Assembly: GCA_031213475.1 (NCBI GenBank)
Contig: JARUPZ010000005.1
Coordinates: 2,883,732 to 2,947,731, forward strand
Reading direction: 5' to 3'
DNA: 64,000 bases
DNA from: Nereocystis luetkeana
Lineage: Eukaryota > Sar > Phaeophyceae > Laminariales > Laminariaceae
Below the pieces are notes generated by a model. That model was given only the letters and a program-made list of their open reading frames with translations. It was not told the DNA's origin and made no database searches. Position numbers and translations under genes: made by a program. Below are positions 31,230-43,195 of this stretch, piece by piece (position 1 is the stretch's first letter; every line of letters begins with the position of its first letter).

Positions 31230-33906
31230 ATGGCGTACCCATGGCGATTCATCTCAAAGGAAACAAACGCAAGGATACCCCACTCATACCTTGTATTCGC
31301 CGTTTGGGGTATCGCGCATTAGGGTTACGGGATATTTCTCTGACGATGCCTGCTCTCCAAATCCTGGGCAAACCCACGCCGTAGCAACACAAAAGTATAC
31401 AAAACAATATCCATAAATACTATCGATAGAACGTACAGCATATATGCCCTGGTATAGGCAAACTTAAAATCGATCGAAATGCATCAACACCCGCAGCACA
31501 CGAATATGCTCAGGACGTTTCGTACCGCTCATCGTTAGCAGCGATACGGCTCGTGCTATACAACAATCATGTGCCGGATCCATCAAACTGTGGCAAAACG
31601 TCAAGCCGATACGTACCGGTGCGTTGTTTGCTGTGACTAGAGTTTGAAAAGTGCGTCGTCCTGTGCCACGCGGTGCTGTGTACCTCCCTCTTGCCCCTTT
31701 TAGGACTGCAGCCCCGTTTTGGGGGAGGTTTTCGTCCCCTAAACGTAACTGCGGTTCTAAAAGGGATAATACATACCTGGTAGGAAATATCTATCTAATA
31801 TCGTAATGAATGCTGAGCAGAGATTACAGTACATCCGTTTATCTACCGCAGTACTTTTGGAATACTACGGAAGAAGAAGAAAATAGCAGCCAGGGTTATG
31901 CAGTCGACATTTTGTAAGTACGAGTAGTACTTTTAAGTAGCGCGTGCAACTACTCGTAGCCAGCTGAGGCGAGGTTACGTACCAGGAAAGATTTGAAATT
32001 ACCAGATCGGTCGCGCCACGTACGTACAAACAAGCCCGAGAATAGGAATTCCGGTCTCTTGTCGGGACGTTGCAATAGCCTCGAGCATCAACGAGCGTTG
32101 ATGTGGGGTCGCTTAGCACAACGGCCCATAGGGCCTATACACGTGTACGTCTAGTCATAGATGTGAGTTAATCGAGGACGGTCGTGTGCGCGCACAGCCT
32201 TGCTCTTCTTCTTCCGTTTTTTCCAGGCCCGTCTCGTAATTTTAGTAGCCCACAAGCAGCAACTTTCTTGAACATGAAATAACTTCTTCACTTTCCAAAC
32301 ACCAGCCAGCAGCCAGTTTGACCACTACCAGTGCAAACCTGTACTACTGCCTGCCAAGGGAGAGGGCCAGCACGAAAATCGAGCTTCCAATCCCTGCTCC
32401 ATCTGCGGTAACAAGGACGGTGTTGGGAGTTCCCGCTATCCTCTGCGTGACACGCCTAACAGTACCTCCTCCTCAAGTGTAGCGAAAAGCGAACGACACC
32501 CCGCCTCCTTACTCGCGGCACTGTAGCGCAGCAAGTCGCGCAGCCAGCAATACGCACTGAATGTCACCCAGGGAACACTGACCAAGGCTCACTTCGTTTA
32601 GAACGGCCCACGACGAGCGCCGGCGTCGCGCGAGCACCAACGTTGTAACGCATGCTACAGCAGGTCTGCAGACCAATCAGTGCCGATTTGGCCATGTTGT
32701 ACAAACACGCCGATAAGGTGCAGCGAAGTATGGCGTAACATGTTTACTCTCACGTCTACTTTTGTGACTACAACGACTTCTCTCTTCTACTGAAACAAGA
32801 CGCCGAATCTCCCTCTAGCCAGTAGAATTCCACAACATCGGATAATCATTGCAGAGGACTGGCCAGGGCCATGTCCCCTTCGAGTCAATATTCCACCCAC
32901 GATGCGCACAGTAAGATCGGCACTTCTTGGTAGGATATGCACCAGTATACGGCAAGAACGTCAATACCACAAAATCGAAACGTAGTCCACTTCATTCCGA
33001 CATATCACACGTCACGACGTTTCATCAAAGAGTAAACGTCGAAATACCCACATACGTAGAGACCTAGAAAACAAAACTTAGAAACCACTCGACTGGCGTA
33101 ATTGTGCCAATAATGCCCCCATCCGACCATCGCATACGATACGGAACACAATTCATTTCGCTACTCACGAGCCCACCCATTAAAGCGGTGGGAAGGCCGA
33201 ACGCACTCCAAACATTCCCCAGGAAAAATCAGCGTGACCTCAAATGCCTTATTTTTATCTCCATTTGCTACAAGAAGAAATGCCGCTCTGTGGGCACCCA
33301 GACTAAAAAACGAAACGAACAATCGTGCCTGGCAAAATAGCCCACTCCAAATCTCCTACCATACCTCATCCCCTGTTTTTTTCCCACGAGGCTTTGTGTT
33401 CCTTTTTTCGAAAACAACCTTCGTCTTTTCTTTTCGGCACACTCTTCGTCATCAGCGACATCATTCACGCTTACCGAAGTTGTCGCTTTACTATTAATAA
33501 CTGCATGGTCGGGGATGCAATACAGTCAAGCGCGGCGACCGTCATGCGTACGCAGGTACGGTGTGTAACACCAGCTGCTTAAAAAGGGGCGGCCACACCA
33601 TGCCCTCAACACGCGGCTGCTTAGGCTACTGAATCACTCTCGCCACGCCGACGAGCGGCATCCTGGTTGACGGCCGCAGCCACGCCTGGTGGCCACTCCT
33701 ATTTCACTCGCCAGTCCGAACCTCCCTCCAAAACCTGACAGACGACGGTGGCAATGTTGCCGGTACGTGCCCCCACCCTTCGGCCGAGTGCATAAAACAC
33801 CCCCATGCCAGCAGTTTCGTCAAAGCACACCACTGCAACAGTCTCCGTTGAAGTAGACACGGAGTCATGTTTTTGCAAAAGCGACTGCATCGCCCCCAGA
33901 AATGCG
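31230..33906. other. Intergenic containing one decayed TTAA-type MITE
   Basis: No gene supported. A degenerate palindromic MITE lies at 31694-31766. A CTATTAATAA near-palindrome is at 33491. Confidence 0.45.
31694..31766. mobile_element. Palindromic MITE family 2, decayed copy
   Basis: Left part CCCCTTTTAGGACTGCAG and right part CTGCGGTTCTAAAAGGG correspond to the ends of the perfect copy at 37892-37980, with the middle changed. No TTAA is preserved. Confidence 0.65.
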
Positions 33907-35609
33907 CTAAAGGTCTTCCACAGACACTATGTCTGGTTCGTCAAAAAGCTCTATCTCGGGGGGGCGCTCGGACGGATCGTCGGATGGCTTGAATCCGCTT
34001 TGGTCATTAAACGTAGATATCAGGCGTTTCAAGGAAGGAGGCCACCCTGCCGCGGACTTCCGTTTGCTGAACTTGTCGCTCACAGCCAGTCGCCTCAGGG
34101 ACGCCGGCCACACGACTTTCTTGATAGGCTGGTCGAACTCTTTCCCGAACGCTAGGGATCGCAGACGCCTTGGCCACTTAACTCGTTTGATGGGATGATT
34201 AAAACAGTCTCCGAAAGCAAGCGATCGCAGCGAAACCGGCCACGCAACGCCCTCGATAGGTTGATCGAACCCCATTCCGAACGAGAGCGACCGTAGAGCT
34301 CTCGGCCACGCAACTTCGTTGATGGGGCGGTCGAAGTCGTCCCCGAGCTCCAGTTGTTTCAGCCGTGCCGGCCACACGACCTCGTCGAGCGGTTGGTCGA
34401 AGCTATCCCCGAAGCGAAGGTGCAGCAAAGCGGTGGGCCACACCACGTCCCCGATCGGTTGGTCGAAGCCATTCCCGAACAACAGCCGGGTCAGGGACGC
34501 TGGCCACACAACAGTAATTTTCGGGTTATTCTGACATTGCCTGAAAGGCAGCAGATAAGCGGGACACACGACATCGGTGATGGGTTGATTGAAGCTATCG
34601 CCGAACGCCAGCTCGTCAAGGGATGACGGCCACGGAACGTCAGTGATGGGCTGGTCGAAGCAGTCTCCGAACGCCAGATGCAGCAAAGAAGCGGGCCATA
34701 CCACATCGGTGAGTGTTTCGTCGAAGCTATCCCCGAAGATTAGTCGCTGCAAAGACGTGGGCCATGTCACGTTGGAGATCGGATGGACAAAGGTGTCGCC
34801 AAATGTCAAGTTCTTCAAAGCATCGGGCCACGTCACTTTGTTGATCGGCTGGCTGAATCGTTCGCCCAACGTCAGGTTTAGCAAAGATCCTGGCCACACG
34901 GCGTCGGCGATGGGGTGGTCGAAGAGCCCCCCCAGTGTCAGATGCACCAACGAGACCGGCCAGGAAACCTTGGCAACCGGCTGATTGAAACGACCTCCGA
35001 GAGCTAGCCGTTCCAGGCAGCTAGGCAGCGCGGTCCAGTCCACACGCTGGTTGGTTATGCAGCCAAGCGACAACTGCCGAAGGGTAGACGGCCAAAATAG
35101 GCTGCCTACGCGCTGTACAGTGTCGATAGCAAACTTTTCTCCGTCGATAAACGTCAGCATTGCCTCGAAATAGCTCCTAGGTGAATGCGCCAGTCGCGTA
35201 GAAGGCAGCGACACGTCGCTCCAGGGGTACAAAGGGGTAGCCTTTGAGCGCACCTCACCGCAGTCCACACCGGTAACCTGCATCCATTCTACCCCCCTCA
35301 GAAGCTCCGCCTTCGAAAGTACGGGCACAAGCATGCCAGCCGGCATCATCCACTCGACGGAAGACGCTCGCAGGGCAGGCACCCGGCGCCGTTCTGCGAC
35401 CTCGAAGGGGTCGTCGAGGGAGCCATCGCTAGCACCCCAGAGGCTGAGTGGCATGTGTTTGTCGACGGTAACGCTCAGGGTGCGCACGCCTCGGCAGGCA
35501 CGGCAGGCCCCAAGCGAAGCCAACTGCAGCTCCAGCGTGCTAGCGTACCACTTTCCTTTTGATGCCTGGCCTAGAGCGATCGTGAAGACATCAAGCCATC
35601 GGCCGTCAC
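33907..35609 (-). CDS. FNIP-type repeat protein, last exon
   Basis: The frame runs from an apparent splice acceptor (T-rich tract, then TTTCCAG at about 35620-35610) to TGA at 33907, about 567 codons. There is no usable ATG at the left end. Roughly the first 190 residues form a Cys/Trp-containing N-terminal region with GDGRWLDVFTIALGQ. Then come about 15 copies of a 22-residue unit of the form WP-x-S-L-x-x-L-x-FG-x-x-FDQPI-x-x-V. This matches the FNIP repeat class (a leucine-rich-repeat relative) found in amoebae, giant viruses and some algae, thought to be a protein-binding scaffold. Unit 9 (about 34570-34510) lacks the L-x-FG-x-x-F core. A short acidic tail follows. The partner and role are unknown. 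Confidence 0.85.
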
Positions 35610-35912
35610 CTGGAAACGAGTAGTAAAGGGCGAAACAAAAAAACAATCATTGTGCTTTCATGCGTACCACGTCGCGGTCATTTTGTGGGACGGGTCTTGC
35701 GTTGGTACCGATTATATAGCTTGGGTGTGGACCGTGTCGTTAACCAAATGACAATTTTCTGCAAAAAAAGAGTTTATGCCACGAGCATAACTCGAACGAC
35801 TCATGGCCTCCTCAGGAAGTCACGGCATTGCGTGCCGTACCATAGAGAAAATGGAATGGCCGTCATCACGGCTACAACCTCGAAGCGTCGACCAAGGAAA
35901 ATGCCACCTTAC

Positions 35913-36251
35913 GGACGCATAACTTGTGCCGCCATTACATGCGTTGAACGTAAGCGCTGTGGCGAATCGCACACACCTGTAACGAAAACAAACACGATTG
36001 AAATAATGTATAGTCTCGGTTGCGCGCAAGAAACTTACCCCACTCATTCTCGGTCTCAGCAAGCACAAAGGAAAATGGCAGCACCAGGCAGCACCACGTT
36101 TTTCTAAACAATAATGCATCTGGTTAATATATTTCCCGTCACCGTCCTCGATGCTGCCCCTCATAAGGTCAAGGTCTTTGGCTTTGTCCCCCTCCTCATC
36201 ATCAAACTATCGATCTTCGCCTCCACCGGAGAGATCAATCAACTCGTCCAT
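35913..36251 (-). other. Candidate upstream exon region of FNIP gene
   Basis: On the minus strand an ATG at 36251 (CCCAAGATGGACGAG) opens an acidic frame, interrupted by one TAG (36209-36207) and then open to a donor-like GTAAGT at 36038. Joining that donor to the acceptor at 35610 would keep phase only in a neighbouring frame, reading ENEW-GDGRWLD. A second exon-like block with acceptor TTACAG and donor GTAAGG lies at 35976-35913. Splice structure could not be resolved. Confidence 0.3.
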
Positions 36252-36789
36252 CTTGGGGGGCGTGCTACGGTACAGGTAGCGCCTGGATTTTCTGAGAATG
36301 TTCTTAGGCCCCTCACGCGAGGAACTCTGTTCTGCTCCGGACAACCGCTTTTGAGAAACAAAACACAAACTACAGCAGTGAGCCCGATACAGGCTAGGCA
36401 ATGTTAACGATTGCCCACATCACAGGCAGTCCGGATGCCCCCTCTCCTGCACAAATGCGGGGGTAAAAACACCTTTGTGGAGACGATGAACAATGTAGCA
36501 CGCCCATTGAGTGCACCGAATTGAGAGGTTGCCGACACCTTGTGGGGTTTTTTGCTACGTTGTTGGATGTCTTCAGAAGGGTGTATTTACGCCCTCCTCA
36601 TGAAAGGGGGTGGCCCCGGCCACCTTTGTGCCGAATGGCGTGATTCGGGGAAATGGTCGGGTCAATGCCACACGGGTTACTCGAGAGTGCAAGAAAAATA
36701 CACAGCAGTGGGTGGCGGGATTGCTAACCAAGAGATGAAAATCGCCATAACAGGCAAAAAAACAGGCGATCAGTCTCCGTGCACGGGTG
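36252..36789. other. Intergenic upstream of FNIP gene
   Basis: No gene or repeat supported. It may contain the promoter of the minus-strand gene. No core element was identified. Confidence 0.35.
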
Positions 36790-36953
36790 ACATTCTCATT
36801 TTTTCCCGTGGAAGTAGACGAAAGCTTCCGTGGAAAGAGTCGGAAGCTCCCTCTAAATCCCAAAGAAGAAAGTAGATGTACTGCAAGATTCCAGCACGTA
36901 GATGTAAGCAGATATAAGCTTCCACGGATACCAGTCAAGATATATGGAAATTT

Positions 36954-37053
36954 CCCCTTTTAGAACCGCAGTCTCGTGTTGGGGACACTTGGGGACAAAT
37001 TACTTGGGATTTGAGTGGTGTGTCCCCAAAACGGGACTGGAGTTCTAAAGGGG
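36954..37053. mobile_element. Palindromic MITE family 2, copy 1
   Basis: Ends CCCCTTTTAGAACCGCAG and CTGGAGTTCTAAAGGGG, with inner GGGGACA repeats. TTAA follows on the right (37054-37057). The left TTAA is changed. Confidence 0.8.
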
Positions 37054-37891
37054 TTAAGCGGAAGCTTTCAATACTTCTATAAACGCAAACTTCCTCGACG
37101 AGATTCTGTGGGGGCTTGCACAAGTTTGTATATACCCCCAATACAAAACCCGCAGTAGCTTCCATATGAGTGCTTCGACTTCTCTTACTTCCACGAGCTT
37201 GCACAGACTTCCATAAGCTTCCATAACTTTCTGAAACTTCTTGTGAAGCCCAAATCACTCCACCGACTTTCATCTGCTATCAATACTGTAGCTTCCGTAC
37301 ATTTCTCCCATATACTTCCACCGAAATAAATTTACTTCTATGAAAGGTGCCATCTACTACCACCATCGTGTTATACCTATTTCTGAGGGAACTCCCATCT
37401 ACTTGCATCGAGCTTGGTGCAACGTCCATGTATGCATACTACTGTAGTTCCATGAAAGCTTCGAAATACTTCCGTGGAACATAGTAGAAGTTCAAGTTTG
37501 CGTGGAAGTAGGTGGGAGAATACGAAAGTAGAGACGTAAGCGGATGGAAACTTCCAGGAACTTTCACTCCAAGTTTCCATTTCGTGTGTACATAGTGCGG
37601 ACGACCGTTGCTCTTATTGTTCACGCTTCGTGCTCTCGACCGCCGGTGGTTCGTGCGGAGGGCTTTATTGTGTTTCTACGCCACCAGGTGGGAACAGGAC
37701 GCCAAGGGGAATCCCATCCTAGTGGGATCCGGGTGGGGGTGATCCGGGTATTCCGGCGGAAAATTGAGGTGGGCGCGTTGGTACATTTACGCATTCCACC
37801 CTAAAACGCTAACACGTTAAAAGCACCCATGGTAACGTGTGCTCTGGAGATAGTGCTGCAGTTCGTATTTTGCAATTCGGCACGCTCTTAA

Positions 37892-37980
37892 CCCCTTTAG
37901 AACCGCAGTCCCGTTTTGGGGACAAACTACTTGAAATTTGAGTGGTTTGTCCCCAAAACGGGACTGCGGTTCTAAAGGGG
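37892..37980. mobile_element. Palindromic MITE family 2, perfect copy
   Basis: Two perfectly complementary 36-bp arms beginning CCCCTTTAGAACCGCAGTCC around a 17-bp loop, flanked by TTAA on both sides (37888-37891 and 37981-37984). TTAA duplication and a CCC start are typical of piggyBac-type elements, so a piggyBac-mobilised MITE is inferred. Confidence 0.9.
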
Positions 37981-38700
37981 TTAACTGGTGGCTTCCATGG
38001 AAGCTGCCGCTACTTTCATGGAAGCCAACATACTTTCCAAAAAAATCGAGGTAGATGGAAGCTTTCATGCGGAAAGCTACAGATATTCAGACCGCACGCT
38101 ATGGTACCATTTTGTGGCTCTTATATTTTCTTGAATGTTCGTTTCGCCATCCAAGGTGTAAAGGCTTTGCAACAGCAGTGCGTATGGTAAAAATAGATAC
38201 TACAGTAGTCTCGTAACATTTTTCAAATATGATCATATCGTTCGGGTATAGTAGCACCAGGTATTACGTCGTACGTACAATTTTTACGTATCGTCCTTGT
38301 ACATAGCACCAGGGCATATATTATCGTACATATTTGCGGGGGAAAAAAATGCGGCAGCAAGATATTATTATTAATAGTGGCATGTTGCCCTTGCCTCTAT
38401 CTCAGGGATGAGATAGTGGCGAGAGGCCCCTTTGGTTGGGTTTCCATATCTTGGGAAGTTAGTAGACCAACAGTTGTCTCCACGCGGAGTGTAGACTCAT
38501 TGTCTTCGGCACTATGTTTCTGATATATGAAGATGAAACAGCCACAAAGTGGCCCCATAGCGTGGTCTCAGATGTCAAGCTCCATGGGAGTAGATCAAAG
38601 TAAACGGAAGCTTCCATGGAAGTAGATAGGAGTAGATGGTAGTTGGTGGAAGCTCCCATGGAAGTGGACGTAAACTTCGGCCAGCTTCCACTCAAAAGCT

Positions 38701-40135
38701 AGACATGATAGCGTGGAATACGCCCATCTTGCTTCAGTTCCAGCTGGTGAATGTCAGTTCACCATTTAGTTGGTATTTCTTGACCTACTGCAGTTTTTCG
38801 ATCAGTGCAAGTCACTGTTATTGCGTCATCTGAGTTCGCTATTAAATAAACAGCCCTTCGACCTCAAGCAAAGCAGCGGCGTTTGAGTCGAAGCTAACCG
38901 TCCCGCAGGGTTTGGGACAGCGACAAGACGTACCAGGCATGTCGGCACTAGGGAGTTTGCTCGGCAATCATTCACGGAGAAGACAATTAAGTATCCATAC
39001 GGTATGCAATAGAGGGAAGGACTGCTACTGTACTGCAGTACAGCAGTAGCGTACTGATGTATTAAGCGCGCACATTCATCAAGTTGGTACATAAGTACAG
39101 CAGTAGTGTACTGGTGTCTTTAGCGCGCACTTTCGGCACAGGTGCGTTATTACCCCGAGAAAATATGTAGCAGTGCTGCGGAAGAAGCTCATGCACCGTG
39201 CTCGGTGCTCGGCCCATATATATATATGGAAGAGACGGCCGAGGTGTCCTGTCGGCGACGCCAAATGTGAAGAGATGGCCGAGATAAGGGTACGGGTAAG
39301 GGACGCAGGTGTATCTGGCAGCTGGGAAGCAGTGTTTCGCTTCTTCTGATTTAGAACTTATTTACTGATGGCGCTCGCTGAGGAGGTGTTCTGGCAGAGA
39401 AGTGAGAGGTAGGGGGGTGGCACTCGACACTCAGATATACTCGTCCCACCCCACGCCTCAAGGTCTCCTAAATTCCTCCTATCTAAAGATGTGATCCTAA
39501 AAAGCTTTTTTTCCTATGGCTACCGATCGTCCTTCTGCTAACAAAAAAACTTCTCACTTTATGGTCCTATCTGCGTTAAGGGTCTAACGGGCTATCCGCC
39601 CTATAGAGAGCTCTCCTGAAAGAACGTTACTCTCAACTAACGGAATATCCGCCGGGTTTATCCATTCTTTTGATTTTTCTCGTGTTCCTGAGGCTACAAA
39701 ACTGCAGACTACGTTATGAATATCTATAGGCCATGAGTACTCCACTCATATCACATACCAGGTGCCAGGGTATTCGCCATTATTTATCCAATCGAGCTGG
39801 AAGCGGGTCGTGAATCGTTTTTCACACGAACGAAGGCATACCAAGTACCAGGCACTGGTATCAAATACCTGGTATGCCACCACCCTCGGGATCAGGCACT
39901 AGAAATTGCGCAAAGACGCAATTACAGTTACAGGGGGACAGTCACAGCGGTAGACGTGCAGTAGTTCCCACCACTCAGTGCTCGGCACTCGATGCACATA
40001 TGATACACTCGAGTACACGCGATCAATCCAATCTCATGGAAGGCCAACCACAGGAAGACGCAAACATGTACTGGCAATAATCGTCGATCGTTGACGTCAA
40101 CAGGGAGGCTGCATACGCAGCTCAATACCACAGGA
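38701..40135. other. Intergenic, no supported gene
   Basis: A tandem-like pair near 39020-39125 (GTACAGCAGTAG and AGCGCGCAC-TTTC/ATTC) and several ACCAGGTA motifs are present. No coding sense. Confidence 0.4.
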
Positions 40136-40170
40136 TACAACAGCAGCAGCAGCAGCAGCAGCAGCAGTCT
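40136..40170 (+). repeat. (CAG)n microsatellite
   Basis: About ten CAG triplets in a row, with the surrounding frame not protein-like. Confidence 0.9.
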
Positions 40171-41754
40171 CGACGTGTTTAGTCAGTGTATATGTTCAGT
40201 AATTTACGTGTCTGCACAAGTAGCCACCACGCATACGAAGTTTGCTACGAACGGATCGAACAAGAAAAAATATGCACTGGTATGCGCTTTTGATCCACAA
40301 CCCTCCCTCGGATAGATGGCGTGTTCAAAATGCTACAGCAGCAGTAGGATACCAGGAAACCAGCAGACAAGAGGGGAAACTCTTCACTTCGTCCACCCTT
40401 TCGTCGATGGACTCTGTTGCACTGTGGTGTTGGGAGTAAAAGAGTATCACAGGGTCTCACGTGAGTATTGGAGAGACAATCTGGACGCCTTATTCCTATA
40501 CGTGTTTCGATGCGTCATCGCGCGTGGAGACACGTCAGCGCACGGATTCGGTGGAAGACAAGGTGCCCTGTGGTGAGGATACAGGTGGCTGCGATTCAGC
40601 TCGTATGACACCGACATATATTTATCAAAATAAGAACCGATTTTTTTTTAACATACAGTTCAAAAAGTGCTTATAATTCGGGACAGATAGACATCAATTG
40701 AACGAAACTACCTGGTACCTGGTATTAAATATCGTGCTCACCTTGCCCACTACTCGAGCTACGGCCGTTTGTTGTTGATTCGGTCGCCGCGCACTCGACT
40801 AGACATGGGTCACTCGCGGAAAACCCCTCCATCGTTGTAAGGGACCGTTTCCCCATCGCAAATTCCATGTGGGTCGTGGGTTGTGGGCGCTACAGTTGTA
40901 TGCGATGGATACGCCTGATCTTTGTCCCTGTTGAGTCGCGTGCACGAGCAGAGGCTCGTTTTTATTTTTGCGGGTTTCCTGTTTGTCTCAATTCGTTTTG
41001 AACGGGAGAAGTTCAACAGCAGCCGCCCTCGAAACGGCAACCTCACAACATAACTGAGAGTACAGTAGTACCACAGCTACCTGGTTTGTGATACTACAGC
41101 AGCGCACAACAGTAATCAACGATCAAGCAACCTTCCCTGTATATATGTACCTATCTCCGCCTCCTCACCCCTCAGCTTGTTACCAATAAAAAACGTTACT
41201 AGAATAGATGTTGCGGTTCGATGCAAACAACTATTAGCAGTTCCGCCGCACTTTGACCCTGATGGGCTGCACCGGACTGCAGCTGTGGCCAGCAACTCTC
41301 TCACACCAAACAATAAAGCTTCATAAAGGCATGCTCACTGTTGGGGGGTCACTTCCGGCCGTCGGGCACGCCAGTTGGCTCGCTGGATGCCTCGATGCCT
41401 TGCCTCGAGGCCTTGCGGGATCTCAAGTGGCTTGCAGGAACGCGGGGTGATCCTCCTGCGTAATGCTGGCGGTACTCTACATGTAGTATGTGCTATTAAT
41501 AGTAATAAATGTGTCACAGAGCGTGTTGACTTAGGCAGGCGCGTGGCTGTGGCGGTGTACCTATCAATATAGCTCATGATCCCGTTTGTTTCGTTCAGGG
41601 AGTCAAGGTGTACAGCAATTCGAGAGACCAGACGCCTGTTATGTTTGATTGATCGCGATCACAGCTGCAGTACAGGTAGATTCACAACGATTAGTCGACA
41701 GTCGACACACCCTGTACGTGTACCACAATACTACTACACTATTCCTACTACCAC
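40171..41754. other. Intergenic, no supported gene
   Basis: Short frames only. CTATTAATAG occurs at 41493-41502 and ACCTGGTA motifs at 40710-40720 and 41079. Confidence 0.4.
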
Positions 41755-41791
41755 AGTACTACTACTACTCTTCCTCCTCCTCCTCCTCCTC

Positions 41792-41845
<54 letters not shown>

Positions 41846-41900
41846 CTACTACTACTACTACTACTACTGCTACTACTACTACTACTACTACTACTACTGC
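41755..41900 (+). repeat. (TAC)n/(TCC)n microsatellite
   Basis: About 145 bp of CTA/TAC triplets with an inner TCC run at 41771-41791. The leucine-only and tyrosine-only frames over it are artefacts. Confidence 0.95.
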
Positions 41901-42370
41901 CACTACTGATACTGCCCACGCTACTATTAATAGCACTACTTTTGTAGAGGCAACACAGTACTGCCTCAGTATACTGTAGTTTAGATAGATACCTCTGGTA
42001 CAACATGGTGTCTTTTTGGTTGTTTCTCGGGGGTATGGGAGACAGTCGAAACGGGTTTAGGATTGTTTGCGTGTATTTTGTGTTTGATTTTGAACCATTA
42101 TTTCTGCCCCATCAGAATATCCGGCATTCAGCACACGCAAGGCCTATATATACATTCTTGCGTTCGATCTCGACCACTCAACCTATTGCCGGGAGGAAAG
42201 GAAAGCCTGAATTAAACAAACCCTTCTTACTTACCCTGTACCAGGTATACGTTACTCAATGATGAGTGCTTTCGAATGCGAGCATACGAACAACAGCATG
42301 CCTATATATTTTCCGTATCCCATTACAGAGCAGTATCTCGTTGGGAGACCTCCTCCCATTACGTACCATA
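41901..42370. other. Intergenic left of LTR element
   Basis: Contains CTATTAATAG at 41924-41933 and the CCATA target copy at 42366-42370. Nothing else was seen. Confidence 0.5.
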
Positions 42371-42963
42371 TGTCAGCATGTGGGCGTTGACATCCATATC
42401 TATTGTGATGTGCAGTCACTTCACACGAGCTTACTAAGAGTATCTTATGATAGATGCGGAGAAATACGATATGCGGCGAAACTTGAGTTTGTTCTTTCTT
42501 GCCGACGCACTGTATTCAACTTATCTCTATCATACTGATCGTAACGCAGGGTAGCTAGTCTACCACAATAGGTAGCAGGTAACGTTCTAGTACGCTACAT
42601 AGAACGTTGCAGGGACATTGCTAGGAACGGTTCACGGAACCTTGACGGGCTGCAGTAGAATAAACCTGCCCGTAGCATGGGCATTGTCTCGTGATCAGGT
42701 GATGGCATGCCCCACCTTGCTCACTCCTCTCTTCCATTTCCTTTCGATTCTTCTCCTTTCCTCTTCTCCTCTTGATCTCTGAGATCAAGATTCCTTCTAT
42801 AATGGCCAATTAAGCGCCAATTTCAAACCATCTTCTTTCTTCATCACAAGTGATCTTCACAGACACTTCGGTGCCGCCTCTGCATCTCTTCTCATAGAAG
42901 ACAGAGCCTCAACATGCATTATTCCTTCAGGTCATGACCCTCGAGGTTGTGAGCCTTCCTTCA
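42371..42963 (+). repeat. 5' LTR
   Basis: Begins TGTCAGCATGTGGGCGTTGA and ends GAGCCTTCCTTCA. An AATAAA at about 42658 is a plausible polyadenylation signal. It matches 45273-45865 base for base in length. Confidence 0.93.
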
Positions 42964-42979
42964 GGTTATGAGCTTCGAC
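42964..42979 (+). promoter_or_regulatory. Putative half-tRNA-Met primer-binding site
   Basis: GGTTATGAGCTTCGAC follows the LTR directly. Its complement contains CTCATAACC, the loop and 3' stem start of a Met tRNA anticodon arm (anticodon CAU). Copia of Drosophila is known to prime from a 5' half of initiator tRNA-Met cut in this loop. The old relative at 61960 has the similar GGTTATGAACCTCGC on its minus strand. Confidence 0.55.
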
Positions 42980-43195
42980 TTCTAGTCGACACATCGACCG
43001 GCACCAAGGAACGGAACGACATCTCCATCGGTTCGTCAAGTTCTACAGGAACTACGAAGAACGTTTTTTCGGTTTTCAAGTGCGGAGGAAAAGCTATTTT
43101 TAGTTCTCCAACAACCACAGGACCAGCACCGACCTGGCGACATCTACATCGAATTTCGTCAAGTGTGTTCTACAGGGTTACCTCAAGGAGGACTG

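Larger units (their letters stand above)
36790..38700. repeat. Degenerate array of TTCCATGGAA-type palindromic units
   Basis: Motifs such as AAGCTTCCATGGAAGTAGAT, CTTCCGTGGAAGTAGAC and CTTCCATAAGCTTCCATAAC recur throughout in both orientations, densest at 36790-37570, 37985-38090 and 38575-38690. Two palindromic MITEs are embedded at 36954 and 37892. Confidence 0.7.

Noticed and set aside
28076-31384. Many overlapping frames of 60-156 codons on both strands
   Set aside because: They are translations of the 11-bp array in different phases. None has a non-repeat domain or a distinct start.
35609-35646. Start of the FNIP protein at the left end of the open frame
   Set aside because: The frame begins at TTG in a T-rich tract ending TTTCCAG, which looks like a splice acceptor, so the first residues are intron.
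41576-41947. Frame with a long poly-leucine run
   Set aside because: It is the CTA triplet microsatellite. Sister frames give poly-tyrosine and poly-serine.
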